The notes beneath the pieces are model-generated. The model saw only the letters and a list, made by a program, of their open reading frames with translations, was not told where the DNA came from and did not search any database. The position numbers and the translations under genes were made by a program. From NCBI RefSeq assembly GCF_000688415.1, contig NZ_JIAH01000007.1:1-64000 (forward strand): a stretch of 64,000 bases of DNA, in the 5' to 3' direction. The stretch comes from Corynebacterium pseudodiphtheriticum DSM 44287 (GTDB taxonomy: Bacteria; Actinomycetota; Actinomycetes; Mycobacteriales; Mycobacteriaceae). This document shows positions 37,281 through 45,633 of the stretch, piece by piece. Position 1 is the first letter of the stretch, and each line of letters begins with the position of its first letter.

Positions 37281-37312
37281 ACCCAGGCTGAATTATTCTG
37301 CCTGGGTTTTTT
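37281..37312 (+). terminator. Terminator after rplS
   Basis: ACCCAGGC and GCCTGGGT form a perfect 8-bp stem followed by six T. Confidence 0.93.
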
Positions 37313-37380
37313 GTTGCTCTGAATACCTCTAGTGCTGCTCAGTACGTTGCTGATCTGCCGCCTGTACATTTATCCACTGC

Positions 37381-37386
37381 TAAGGT
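37381..37386 (+). promoter_or_regulatory. -10 box, leaderless type, for the first lepB
   Basis: TAAGGT lies exactly 7 bases before GTG 37394. Confidence 0.5.
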
Positions 37387-37393
37387 GTAATCC

Positions 37394-38326
37394 GTGACTA
37401 GCGAAGAAAACCGCACTGGAGATGATCTAGCCAAAAGTCGGCGCCTGCGAGATGAGGCTGTGCCTGAGTCTGTGGCTAAGACCGAGGCTGCAACAGCGGC
37501 TGAGGCCGGGACTGCGCCTGAAACCGGGGCTGTAACAGCGGCTGCGGCCGGCGAGGAAACTCAAGCGACTAGGGGCAGTGAAGCTGCCGATAGTGATGCC
37601 GCCGACAGTGGTGCCGCCGAAGAAAAACCGCGGATGCCAGCTTGGGCCGAGACCATACTGACGGTTTTGGTGGTTTTGGTGGTCGTCGGGCTGTTTCAGA
37701 ATTTCGTCGGCCGCCAGTACGTGATCCCTTCGGCGTCCATGGAACCGACTTTGCATGGTTGCCCGGAGTGCACGGATGACCGGATTTTTGTGGAAAAGGT
37801 CAGCTACTACTTTTCTGAACCGCAGCCTGGCGACGTCGTGGTGTTCGAAGGCACCCCATCCTGGGACGGCATGTATCAGTCACCGCGTTCCGATAATGCT
37901 GTCTTTGCTCGTATTCAGGATGGCTTATCGTTGGTTGGTTTGGCCGCGCCAGATGAAAATACTTTGGTGAAGCGCATCATTGCTACTGGCGGGCAAACAG
38001 TGTCCTGCCAGGAAGGCGACACGGCTGTGATGGTAGACGGTCAGCCGATTGATCAGTCCTACGTGCAAAGCCCATCACAGTATGCGGTCGATGAGTCTAT
38101 AGGTTCGGAGGCTTGCGGCGGCCCGTATTTTGGCCCGGTTGAGGTTCCGGAAAATTCCTATTTCATGATGGGGGACAACCGGACTAATTCCGCAGATTCT
38201 CGGGCGCACATGTTTGATGATCGTCAGGGCACTATCCCGGCGGAAAATATTCGCGGCAAAGCAAAATTTGTCTTTTACCCGTTTAACCGCTTTGGCGGTA
38301 TCGATGACCCGGACATCCAGCAGTAG
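37394..38326 (+). CDS. lepB: Signal peptidase I, copy 1
   Basis: 310 residues. A ~85-residue Ala/Glu/Thr-rich cytoplasmic N-terminus precedes one membrane helix (about 90-110, ILTVLVVLVVVGLFQNFVG). Outside the membrane come the catalytic Ser box IPSASMEPTL and the Lys box NTLVKRIIATGG (Ser-Lys dyad), then GDNRTNSADSRAH, the conserved box E. A Cys pair (GCPEC) after the Ser box is shared with copy 2. It removes signal peptides from exported proteins. Its last 23 bases overlap copy 2. Confidence 0.96.
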   Translation: MTSEENRTGDDLAKSRRLRDEAVPESVAKTEAATAAEAGTAPETGAVTAAAAGEETQATRGSEAADSDAADSGAAEEKPRMPAWAETILTVLVVLVVVGLFQNFVGRQYVIPSASMEPTLHGCPECTDDRIFVEKVSYYFSEPQPGDVVVFEGTPSWDGMYQSPRSDNAVFARIQDGLSLVGLAAPDENTLVKRIIATGGQTVSCQEGDTAVMVDGQPIDQSYVQSPSQYAVDESIGSEACGGPYFGPVEVPENSYFMMGDNRTNSADSRAHMFDDRQGTIPAENIRGKAKFVFYPFNRFGGIDDPDIQQ

Positions 38327-39044
38327 TTCTGCCCCGACCACTGTGCGCCGAAGTGCTCCGCAGGCGTGGCGTTGGCGGATTATGCTCGTCACCGCTGTCG
38401 TGAGTTTTGGTGTTCTTGCTGGGGTGCAGGCTTTCGTCGGCAGGTTTTATGTGGTGCCTTCGTCGTCGATGGAGCCAACCTTGCAGGGGTGTGCAGACTG
38501 TCCGGAGAGTAATGATCGCATCGTCGTCGACAAGTTAGCCTATCGTTTTGGTGATCCACAGCCGGGCGATGTAGCAGTATTTGATGGTACTGAGTCGTGG
38601 CGCTCGGGTTTTTCTTCCCCGCGCAGCAACAATCGTTTTCTGCGTGGTGTACAGAACGTAGGCTCTGCGATTGGTGTGGTCGCCCCGGATGCGAATAGCT
38701 TCGTTAAACGGGTCATCGCTATTGAGGGCCAGACCGTGCAGTGTATGCCCGGTGACCCTGGGGTGCTTGTCGACGGACGAGTTATCGCAGAACCATATCT
38801 TGCTGACCCGCCTGCGCATCGTGTCGACGGACCCGGTGGTGCACAAGAGTGTGGTGGGGACTATTTCGGCCCCGTGACTGTGCCCCAGGGCCATGTTTGG
38901 GTGATGGGGGATAACCGTACAAATTCCCTCGATTCGCGGGCTTACCTGGGCGATCCGCAGCAGGGCACGGTTCCGGTGGATAATTTCATTGGGAAGGTCC
39001 GCGGAATTTTTCTGCCTCTGGATCGCTTTGGCGGACTGGAGTAA
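38304..39044 (+). CDS. lepB2: Signal peptidase I, copy 2
   Basis: 246 residues from ATG 38304, which overlaps the end of copy 1 in another frame; in-frame starts further upstream (to 38214) are possible but unlikely. A short Ser/Thr-rich N-terminus is followed by a helix (about 28-46), the Ser box [10 protein letters not shown], the Lys box [12 protein letters not shown] and [13 protein letters not shown]. It shares the GC-x-x-C pair with copy 1 but lacks its long cytoplasmic extension, consistent with tandem duplication and divergence. rnhB follows after 4 bases. Confidence 0.94.
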   Translation: MTRTSSSSSAPTTVRRSAPQAWRWRIMLVTAVVSFGVLAGVQAFVGRFYVVPSSSMEPTLQGCADCPESNDRIVVDKLAYRFGDPQPGDVAVFDGTESWRSGFSSPRSNNRFLRGVQNVGSAIGVVAPDANSFVKRVIAIEGQTVQCMPGDPGVLVDGRVIAEPYLADPPAHRVDGPGGAQECGGDYFGPVTVPQGHVWVMGDNRTNSLDSRAYLGDPQQGTVPVDNFIGKVRGIFLPLDRFGGLE

Positions 39045-39048
39045 ATCC

Positions 39049-39741
39049 ATGGCGGTAACACGAAACGCGCAGAAAGCGCACAAAGATACGGCTGGCACGA
39101 AGCTATATGGAAGCCCAAGCTGGATGGAACTGCAGCTGGAAAGTAGTGGGTTTGGGCCAATCGCGGGAGTAGATGAGGCTGGCCGAGGTGCCTGCTGTGG
39201 GCCAGTGACCATAGCCGCGTGCGTGTTGCCTGCTGCATCATTGCCGAAATTGGCAGCGTTGACCGATTCGAAAAAATTAACTCCTGCTAAGAGAGAGAAG
39301 CTCTATAATCTCATCGTTGATCAGGCGGTGGATTATAACGTTGTGCATATCTCGGCGGCACAAATTGATGCTCGGGGAATTCAGCATGCAAACCTTTCCG
39401 GGATGCGTCGCGCTGTGGTTGGTTTGGCGCACCCCGTTGGCTACGTGCTTAGCGATGCGATGAAAATTCCCGGTTTGACTGTGCCACAGCTTCCGATCAT
39501 TGGTGGTGATGCTGCAGCCCGGTGCATTTCTGCGGCAAGTGTGCTGGCAAAGGTAAGCCGTGATCGTCTGATGGTGGAGTTAGATCAGCGTTATCCCGGC
39601 TATGGGCTTGCCGGGCATAAAGGATATGGCACCAAAGCGCATAGTCAAGCGATAGAACAGCGGGGAGCTTGCCCGGAGCACCGTCGCAGTTACGCAAATG
39701 TGGCGGCTGCTCATGCGTACTGGGAAGCCACGCAGCCATAA
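39049..39741 (+). CDS. rnhB: Ribonuclease HII
   Basis: Removes RNA from RNA-DNA hybrids, including single ribonucleotides. 230 residues from ATG 39049 with GGAG upstream. Active-site motifs are [15 protein letters not shown] (Asp-Glu pair), [12 protein letters not shown] and the later Asp in [10 protein letters not shown]. The [13 protein letters not shown] segment and the C-terminal HRRSYANV are typical. An N-terminal ~35-residue basic extension precedes the core. Lies 4 bases after the second lepB. Confidence 0.95.
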   Translation: MAVTRNAQKAHKDTAGTKLYGSPSWMELQLESSGFGPIAGVDEAGRGACCGPVTIAACVLPAASLPKLAALTDSKKLTPAKREKLYNLIVDQAVDYNVVHISAAQIDARGIQHANLSGMRRAVVGLAHPVGYVLSDAMKIPGLTVPQLPIIGGDAAARCISAASVLAKVSRDRLMVELDQRYPGYGLAGHKGYGTKAHSQAIEQRGACPEHRRSYANVAAAHAYWEATQP

Positions 39742-39793
39742 TTCTGGCTAGGCGTTTGTGCCCCGGTGCGCCGCAGCCGTGCAGGGGCGATTG

Positions 39794-39806
39794 CCAGTTA
39801 GACTGG
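39794..39806. promoter_or_regulatory. Palindrome around a -10-like hexamer before the DUF2469 gene
   Basis: CCAGT-TAG-ACTGG contains TAGACT (39799-39804), about 60 bases before the next start. A promoter with an overlapping operator is possible. Confidence 0.35.
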
Positions 39807-39864
39807 TTTTCACATTGTTCGCAGACACCGGATCCTTAGCCGGCCGCGTAAGGAGTAATCGCAG

Positions 39865-40173
39865 ATGAGCGCAGAAGAACTGGACAACTACGAAGCTGAA
39901 GTCGAGCTGTCTCTGTATCGTGAATATCGCGACGTCGTCAGCCAGTTTTCCTACGTGATCGAAACTGAACGTCGTTTTTATTTAGCCAATGCGGTAGAAC
40001 TCATTCCGCATACCTCTGGTGGTGGCGACGTATATTACGAGGTGCGCATGTCTGATGCTTGGGTTTGGGACATGTATCGCGCGGCGCGTTTCGTTCGCTA
40101 TGTTCGAGTGATTACCTACAAAGATGTCAACATCGAAGAACTCGATAAACCAGATATGATTATGCCGGAATAG
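39865..40173 (+). CDS. DUF2469 family protein (Rv2901c-like)
   Basis: 102 residues, acidic, soluble: MSAEELDNYEAEVELSLYREYRDVVSQFSYVIETERRFYLAN-type sequence with many Tyr, then DVYYEVRMSDAWVWDMYR and an acidic C-terminus. AAGGAG lies 9 bases before the ATG. The family is confined to actinobacteria and sits between rnhB and yraN in relatives; function is unknown. Confidence 0.92.
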   Translation: MSAEELDNYEAEVELSLYREYRDVVSQFSYVIETERRFYLANAVELIPHTSGGGDVYYEVRMSDAWVWDMYRAARFVRYVRVITYKDVNIEELDKPDMIMPE

Positions 40174-40255
40174 TGCCTGCACTACCGACAAATCTGGCGT
40201 CCGGCAAACCTGACTTTCGGAATAGTTGGATTCTGTCAAATCTGTTTACGCCAGG

Positions 40256-40281
40256 CTGTGGATAACCCCCATTGTCCACAG
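40256..40281. promoter_or_regulatory. Inverted pair of DnaA-box-like sites
   Basis: TGTGGATAA (40257-40265) is a perfect DnaA box in reverse; TTGTCCACA (40272-40280) faces it with one mismatch to TTATCCACA. The pair forms a near-palindrome with a 6-base spacer, 110 bases before yraN. Confidence 0.55.
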
Positions 40282-40343
40282 ATTAAGCGGTAGCTCGGTG
40301 GTTGCTTCTTGTAGCAGACGACGTACCGACGAAAACTAGTGAT

Positions 40344-40362
40344 ATCTGAAAAAGCTTCAGAT
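40344..40362. promoter_or_regulatory. Inverted repeat just before yraN
   Basis: ATCTGAA and TTCAGAT are separated by AAAGC, ending 30 bases before the start. It could be an operator or a leader hairpin. Confidence 0.35.
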
Positions 40363-40392
40363 GATTAACAGTTTTTGTTGGGGGAATCTGTG

Positions 40393-40794
40393 ATGCCAAC
40401 TCATGCACGGCAACTAGGCCAACGCGGTGAGTCTATTGCCCAAGACTTTTACCGAAACCGCGGTTACGAAGTTATCGCTCGTAACGTTTATTATCGCGGT
40501 GGAGAGATAGACCTGATTGTCCGGCCCGGTGATGGGCCGCCGGGGTCAATCGTGTTCGTGGAAGTTAAAACCCGCACCAGTAGGGCCTTCGGAGGGGCTG
40601 AGGCGGTGACCACGAAGAAACTTCACCGTATGCGGCATGCTGCCTCCCGGTGGCTCAGCGAACAGCAGCACTGTGACGGTGCTGCTTTTCTGGGGCAGAT
40701 TCGTTTTGATGTAATCGTCGTCAGCGCGGACACGGACCCAAGCAAAGGCGTTGCCGTAGAGGTCTTTGAAGGGGTTGAGCGTGGTGCTTGCTAA
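40393..40794 (+). CDS. yraN: YraN/UPF0102 family nuclease-like protein
   Basis: 133 residues from ATG 40393; GTG 40390 and TTG 40375 in the same frame are alternatives, and GGGGGA upstream suits the ATG or GTG. The fold is that of endonuclease-like proteins: RGGEIDLIV and VFVEVKTRTS form the Asp...Glu-x-Lys site. First gene of the yraN-comM-dprA set and overlaps the next gene. The cellular substrate is unknown. Confidence 0.92.
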   Translation: MPTHARQLGQRGESIAQDFYRNRGYEVIARNVYYRGGEIDLIVRPGDGPPGSIVFVEVKTRTSRAFGGAEAVTTKKLHRMRHAASRWLSEQQHCDGAAFLGQIRFDVIVVSADTDPSKGVAVEVFEGVERGAC

Positions 40795-42331
40795 AACCCA
40801 TACTGTCGCACTGTCTGGTGTCCACGCCGATATTGTCACCGTCGAAGCAAATATTGGGCCAGGGCTGCCAGGGATTCATGTCGTGGGGCTGGGCGATACA
40901 GCCGTCAATGAATCACGTGATCGTATCCGTACAGCAGTCGCAAATGCACAACTAGGCTGGCCGAAAACCAAGATTGTGGTTTCTATGTCGCCTGCGGGCT
41001 TGCCCAAATCAGGATCACATTTCGATCTCCCTACTGCTTTGGCAATTTTGGAAGCCGCGGGGCACACTGGACGACGTCAACAACGTGATTTGAGTTCAGT
41101 CCTGGTGCTCGGCGAACTAGGTCTAGATGGGCGGGTACATGCTGTCGCTGGAATTGTGCCTGCCTTGTTAGCGGCTCGCCGCTACGGCTTTGAAACTGTG
41201 ATCATTCCACCAGCCAATGCGCCCGAGGCAGCGCTGCTGGAGGACATGCACGTGTTGGTAGCGCCCACGTTGACGGCAGCTTATCGCTGGATATGTGGTG
41301 AGACAGAACTTGCCGACGCCCACAGCTATGCCCGCCATTCAGATACCTCCGGGCCTCCGAGTCTGGATTTTGCAGACATTGCGGGCCAGGAAGATGCCGT
41401 TAGAGCTGCAGAAATCGCCGCTACTGGTGGACACCATATGTTGCTAATAGGCCCGCCGGGTTCAGGTAAATCCATGCTGGCCGCACGGCTGCCCGGAATT
41501 ATGCCTGAACTATCAACATCGCAATCCTTGGAAGTTAGCGCAGTACATTCCGTCTTAGGAACTGGTAGTGCCCCGCGATCTGTAATCACGAAAGCCCCCT
41601 ATATAGCCCCGCACCACTCCATTACTCGCGCCGGGTTATTGGGAGGAGGATCCGGTAATCCCCGTCCTGGTGCAGTCAGTCTGGCCCACCATGGGGTGTT
41701 GTTTCTCGACGAAATTTCAGAAATGCCGGCCGCAGTGGTTGATAGTTTGCGCACCCCGTTGGAGCAAGGCGAAGTACGGTTAGTGCGCAACCGCCGCGAG
41801 ATTATTTTCCCGGCGCGCTGTCAGCTGGTTTTAGCAGCTAATCCCTGTCGTTGTGCTGCTGAAGATGCCACGAAATGTCGGTGTCGGCCGCATGAGCGCA
41901 TGCGCTATTTGAATAATCTGTCTGGGCCGATGCGCGATAGGCTTGATATGACCGTGCGGACGCATTCGCAGGCAGCGACGTTAGTCAGTGATCGGGCACG
42001 GACGTCGGCAGACATTGCTGAATCTGTCGCAGAAGCACGGCAGCGCGGTAATTTCCGCTGGGCACAAGCTGGTATTGCGGCACGGACAAATGCAACGGTG
42101 CCCACTACCTTGCTGCGCCGGGAATTTGCGGCTGATTCGGCGGGCATGGCTTTGGTGCAGGCGCACTTAGCAAATGGGGATATTAGCCAGCGGGCAGTGG
42201 ATAAGATTTTAAAACTTGCTTGGACGCTGTGTGATCTTGTTGGCAGCGCGCAACCTGGCTTGGAAGAAGTCGCGCAAGCCATAGAAATCCGTGGTGACAT
42301 GACTCAGGTACACCAGGAGGTCGTGCTATGA
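40784..42331 (+). CDS. comM: YifB/ComM-type AAA+ ATPase (Mg chelatase-like)
   Basis: 515 residues from GTG 40784, which gives LAKTHTVALSGVHADIV, the usual opening; TTG 40766 is an upstream in-frame option. The N-terminal domain has GLPGIHVVGLGDTAVNESRDRIR. The AAA+ core has Walker A GPPGSGKSMLAARL, Walker B GVLFLDEISEM, and a Cys cluster NPCRCAAEDATKCRC typical of ComM. ComM is a branch-migration helicase in transformation of some bacteria; a DNA-processing role here is inferred from that and from the next gene, dprA. Confidence 0.94.
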   Translation: MLAKTHTVALSGVHADIVTVEANIGPGLPGIHVVGLGDTAVNESRDRIRTAVANAQLGWPKTKIVVSMSPAGLPKSGSHFDLPTALAILEAAGHTGRRQQRDLSSVLVLGELGLDGRVHAVAGIVPALLAARRYGFETVIIPPANAPEAALLEDMHVLVAPTLTAAYRWICGETELADAHSYARHSDTSGPPSLDFADIAGQEDAVRAAEIAATGGHHMLLIGPPGSGKSMLAARLPGIMPELSTSQSLEVSAVHSVLGTGSAPRSVITKAPYIAPHHSITRAGLLGGGSGNPRPGAVSLAHHGVLFLDEISEMPAAVVDSLRTPLEQGEVRLVRNRREIIFPARCQLVLAANPCRCAAEDATKCRCRPHERMRYLNNLSGPMRDRLDMTVRTHSQAATLVSDRARTSADIAESVAEARQRGNFRWAQAGIAARTNATVPTTLLRREFAADSAGMALVQAHLANGDISQRAVDKILKLAWTLCDLVGSAQPGLEEVAQAIEIRGDMTQVHQEVVL

Positions 42332-43539
42332 CCTCAGGTAGCAACAAAATTGATGCAGAGCGCTATGCGTGGGCTTATCTCAATCGGGTGATCGAAGGAC
42401 CTTCTCAGGCATTGTGGCAATTACTGCGCTCCGGCAGAGACTGCACAGAAATTGCCCGTGGTATTCGCGCACGAGCGAGCTGGTTGAATGGGGTATTGGG
42501 ACAGACTGAAGCCCGACATGATTGGTGCCGCTGGGAAAAAGATCTAGAAATAGCTGCGGACTATGGGGCGCGCCTGGTGACTCCAGATGATGAGGAGTAT
42601 CCGGCAGAGACATTCAATGCGGCTTTTGGTTTTGCTCAACTGGGTGCTGAACGTGGAAGCGGCTTAGCTAGCAAGCACACTGGGGCCAGTTCCCCACCGC
42701 ATAGCCTGTGGGTGCGTGGCAACGATCTGCGGGAGCTCGTCGCCCAAGCCGTTGCTGTCGTGGGGACGCGGTCCATAAGTTCTTATGGCAAAGCAGCCAC
42801 CGAACACCTTGTGCGAGGCCTATGTCCAGCGCAATGGACTATTGTCGCTGGCGGCGCGATCGGTATTGATACTGTGGCACATTCTGCGGCTCTCGCAGCA
42901 GGAGGTACAACCATGGCTATATCTGCCTGCGGGGTGGATAGAACTTACCCCCGCGTCAACACAAAACTCTTCAACACTATTGCCTCAGGTAGCCACGGAG
43001 CCTTGGTCACTGAATACCCACCAGAAACACCACCACAACGACACCGATTCCTCACTCGCAATCGCCTAGTAGCGGCCTTGACTGAAGGCACAGTCGTAGT
43101 GGAAGCAGCATGGCGTTCTGGCGCATTGAACACTGTGCACTGGGCAGAAGGCTTCGGTAAAACCACCATGGCAGTACCAGGGCCTATCACTACCGTGGGT
43201 TCGCTCGGCTGTCACCAGCTAGTCAAAGACGGTCGCGCACAGCTGGTTACGAGTGCCGATGACGTGCGTGAACTACTCGGTGGTATCGGCGAAATTGATG
43301 CTACCGGCCAATACGAGATGCAGTTCGGCCCGGATCCTATACAAAAACTCTCACGCAATGAACTTCAAATTTACGACTGCACACCGGCTCATGGTTTTCC
43401 CGGTAAGCAAGCAGAGCAAATAGCTACCGAGGCCGGAATGCCACTAGGGCTGACTGTTCATTTGCTACTCGATTTACACAAAAACGGATTCATTGCACGA
43501 AAGAACGGACGGTTCACACGAACACAGCAAAATGATTAG
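42328..43539 (+). CDS. dprA: DNA-processing protein DprA (Smf)
   Basis: 403 residues, starting by a 4-base ATGA overlap with comM. The Rossmann-like core carries VGTRSISSYGKAATEHL, IVAGGAIGIDTVAHSAAL and RNRLVAALTEGTVVVEAAWRSGALNT, the DprA signatures for single-stranded DNA binding and RecA loading. An N-terminal helical domain and a C-terminal winged-helix-like region flank it. Whether this organism takes up DNA is unknown; the gene is common in non-competent actinobacteria too. Confidence 0.95.
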   Translation: MTSGSNKIDAERYAWAYLNRVIEGPSQALWQLLRSGRDCTEIARGIRARASWLNGVLGQTEARHDWCRWEKDLEIAADYGARLVTPDDEEYPAETFNAAFGFAQLGAERGSGLASKHTGASSPPHSLWVRGNDLRELVAQAVAVVGTRSISSYGKAATEHLVRGLCPAQWTIVAGGAIGIDTVAHSAALAAGGTTMAISACGVDRTYPRVNTKLFNTIASGSHGALVTEYPPETPPQRHRFLTRNRLVAALTEGTVVVEAAWRSGALNTVHWAEGFGKTTMAVPGPITTVGSLGCHQLVKDGRAQLVTSADDVRELLGGIGEIDATGQYEMQFGPDPIQKLSRNELQIYDCTPAHGFPGKQAEQIATEAGMPLGLTVHLLLDLHKNGFIARKNGRFTRTQQND

Positions 43540-43603
43540 CAAATACCGTGAGCAGAAAATGCTGTGCCATGACAACGCAGGACCATGACATAGCGAGCCG
43601 GCC

Positions 43604-43609
43604 TATAAT
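43604..43609 (+). promoter_or_regulatory. -10 box, leaderless type, for xerC
   Basis: A perfect TATAAT lies 8 bases before ATG 43618, with no Shine-Dalgarno. Confidence 0.55.
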
Positions 43610-43617
43610 CAAACGAT

Positions 43618-44571
43618 ATGGAGACCGGCACCCATATATCCAGTTCACAAGGGGCTCGGCGAAGCCAATTACACGAAGCCATAGACGACTTCGCCGATTA
43701 CCAGCATTACGTGCAAGGACGCTCACCGGCCACCGTACGCAGCTATCGCAGCGATTTATATGACCTGGCCACCCTTGTACCGACCTTCGCCGAATTCACC
43801 CTGCCCAACTTACGGGCATGGCTTGCACAGGCGGTACGTGAGAGAAAATCCCGAGCAACAATAGCGCGCAGGGCCTCTGCGACTCGCGCTTTTTCTACAT
43901 GGGCACAACGCCAAGGACATCTTGAAGCCGACATAGCAGCACGACTACATAATCCAAGTGCTACCTCAACGTTACCCACGGTACTTGCGGTCAACGAAGC
44001 TGCCGACGTCGTAGCACAACACAATCAAGACCAAACCAAACCCAATAAACGTGACCCCATAAGCCAACGTGATACTGCAATCCTCGAATTGCTCTATGCC
44101 TCAGGAATGCGCGTTGCCGAACTCGTTTCCCTCAACCGGAATGATCTAGATACCCAACAACAAACCATCAAAGTTACTGGCAAAGGAAATAAACAACGCA
44201 TCGTGCCATTCGGGAGAGCAGCTGCGAATGCCCTGGCAACCTGGATCGCCGACGGCCGTGTCGTAATACAAACCAAAACCAGGAATGATTCCACGGAACC
44301 TGCACTATTTATCGGCGCCCGCGGGAAGAGAATCGACCAACGCCAGGTACGGCGAATAGTAGAACGCGCCGGGCTACAGCAAGGAATTACGGGCTTGAGT
44401 CCACATGGATTGCGGCATTCCGCAGCAACACATTTGTTAGAAGGGGGAGCAGATCTTCGTGTGGTGCAAGAAATTTTGGGGCATGCTTCGCTGCAAACAA
44501 CTCAGCGTTATACACACGTCACTGCTGAGCGTTTAAAACAGGTGCATTCGCAGGCTCACCCAAGGGCCTAA
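43618..44571 (+). CDS. xerC: Tyrosine recombinase XerC
   Basis: Resolves chromosome dimers with XerD at the dif site. 317 residues. The N-terminal SAM-like domain contains YVQGRSPATVRSYRSDLYDL. The catalytic domain has ASGMRVAELVSLN (Arg), HGLRHSAATHLLEGG (His-x-x-Arg), LGHASLQTTQRYTHV (His and nucleophilic Tyr). A ~18-residue N-terminal extension is slightly unusual. It has its own likely promoter and faces the M23 gene with 29 bases between stops. Confidence 0.93.
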   Translation: METGTHISSSQGARRSQLHEAIDDFADYQHYVQGRSPATVRSYRSDLYDLATLVPTFAEFTLPNLRAWLAQAVRERKSRATIARRASATRAFSTWAQRQGHLEADIAARLHNPSATSTLPTVLAVNEAADVVAQHNQDQTKPNKRDPISQRDTAILELLYASGMRVAELVSLNRNDLDTQQQTIKVTGKGNKQRIVPFGRAAANALATWIADGRVVIQTKTRNDSTEPALFIGARGKRIDQRQVRRIVERAGLQQGITGLSPHGLRHSAATHLLEGGADLRVVQEILGHASLQTTQRYTHVTAERLKQVHSQAHPRA

Positions 44572-44600
44572 TAAATTGCCAGGTAAGCTGACGGTTTATC

Positions 44601-45209
44601 TCAATCCCATGGTTTTAAACGGATAATCGCTTCGCCCAATAGATCTAGCGGGTTGATGTATGTCTTAGGGCCGGTGCGAGCACCCCAGTGCAGGCCCGGG
44701 GTTCCGTCGGTGGGGGAGGCTAAGGTCCCAATGATTTCCCCGACAGTTACGTGGTCGCCAGCTTTGACTCGTGGAAAGACCGGCTGATATGTCGTACGTA
44801 GCCCTCCAGCGTGATTGATGGATACGGTCGGTGTTCCGGCTACGTTTCCGGCAAAATGCACAATACCTGCTCCTGCAGAAGCAACGGGAGCACCAATCGC
44901 TACATCCAGATCCACTCCTCGATGTCCTGGCAACCAATCTTTTTCTGGTGGATCAAAACCACGCAAGATTGGCGATGGGGTAGCGGTACGGGTGCCGGGA
45001 TCAACATAAACGCCTGAAAACGCCTCGGAATTGGCAGACCTTTCGTCCAGGCTTAGCTGGTCGACAGCAAGTGCGTGTGGAATTGCGGTAAAGACCACTA
45101 GTGCGAGCACGCACGCGATGCTGGATAACTTGCGTGGGAGAGCTATCCACCCGGTTGTTTCATCGTGCTGGCGAACAGTCGGTAGAGCCAGATAATGCAC
45201 ACTTTTCAT
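44601..45209 (-). CDS. M23-family (LytM-like) peptidase domain protein, exported
   Basis: 202 residues. Residues ~28-48 are a hydrophobic signal segment (SIACVLALVVFTAIPHALA). The LytM domain (about 90-195) has HRGVDLDVAIGAPVASAGAG, with the first His-x-x-x-Asp zinc pair, and GTPGLHWGAR, which keeps the zinc His but has Gly where active enzymes have the first His of His-x-His. It may therefore be weakly active or a regulator of other peptidoglycan hydrolases. A gene of this type sits at the same place, next to rpsB, in mycobacteria (Rv2891, from memory). Confidence 0.87.
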   Translation of the reverse strand: MKSVHYLALPTVRQHDETTGWIALPRKLSSIACVLALVVFTAIPHALAVDQLSLDERSANSEAFSGVYVDPGTRTATPSPILRGFDPPEKDWLPGHRGVDLDVAIGAPVASAGAGIVHFAGNVAGTPTVSINHAGGLRTTYQPVFPRVKAGDHVTVGEIIGTLASPTDGTPGLHWGARTGPKTYINPLDLLGEAIIRLKPWD

Positions 45210-45311
45210 AAATCCAAGTCTCTAGGAAGAGCGTGTAAATAGTGCGGTGGGAATGAAAAGTGTGTGAATAGTGTGGCGCTTGAACATCTTAGTGACATAA
45301 CGCAATTGAGC

Positions 45312-45320
45312 TGTGGATAA
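45312..45320. promoter_or_regulatory. DnaA-box-like site upstream of rpsB
   Basis: TGTGGATAA is a perfect reverse DnaA box. A weaker match, TTATCCGAA, lies about 20 bases downstream. Confidence 0.4.
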
Positions 45321-45333
45321 CTCAGCAAATAAA

Positions 45334-45363
45334 TTGGTGTTATCCGAAGAATTAACCTAAAAT
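45334..45363 (+). promoter_or_regulatory. Candidate rpsB promoter
   Basis: TTGGTG and TAAAAT are separated by 18 bases. Transcription from here would make a leader of about 265 bases. Confidence 0.5.
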
Positions 45364-45408
45364 ACGGCCCAGCAGTGTGTGTTATGCGCACTGACTACGC
45401 GCGATGAA

Positions 45409-45450
45409 GTTTTTCACCATTCCATAACAATATAGAGGGTGGTGAAAAAC
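45409..45450. ncRNA. Long hairpin in the rpsB leader
   Basis: GTTTTTCACCA and TGGTGAAAAAC are perfect 11-bp complements with a 20-base loop. With the two smaller hairpins downstream this suggests a cis-acting mRNA structure, possibly for feedback by S2. Not a match to a named RNA family that I can recall. Confidence 0.4.
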
Positions 45451-45633
45451 CGGCGCTGACGTGGTCTCCACGTGGTATTCGATTCTATGTGAATCACGAA
45501 AGTTTACCGTGGAGTGTTAGCGGCGGACTTCATTGCTAGGGCAAGGGATAAAAACCCTTGCAGCACAAAAGTAGGGTGTAAGCCCTGCGATGTCCTTGAA
45601 AACCAAAACTATCTACCGAGAAGGAAGCTAACC

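Larger units (their letters stand above)
45210..45633. promoter_or_regulatory. Long divergent intergenic region with the structured rpsB leader
   Basis: There is no gene in these 424 bases. It contains a DnaA-box match (45312-45320), a promoter (45334-45363) and a ~265-base leader with three perfect hairpins: 45409-45450 (11-bp arms), 45460-45472 (5-bp arms) and 45541-45561 (7-bp arms). Confidence 0.65.

Noticed and set aside
43540..43617. dif recombination site near xerC
   Set aside because: No 28-base site with paired 11-base arms around a 6-base centre was seen there.
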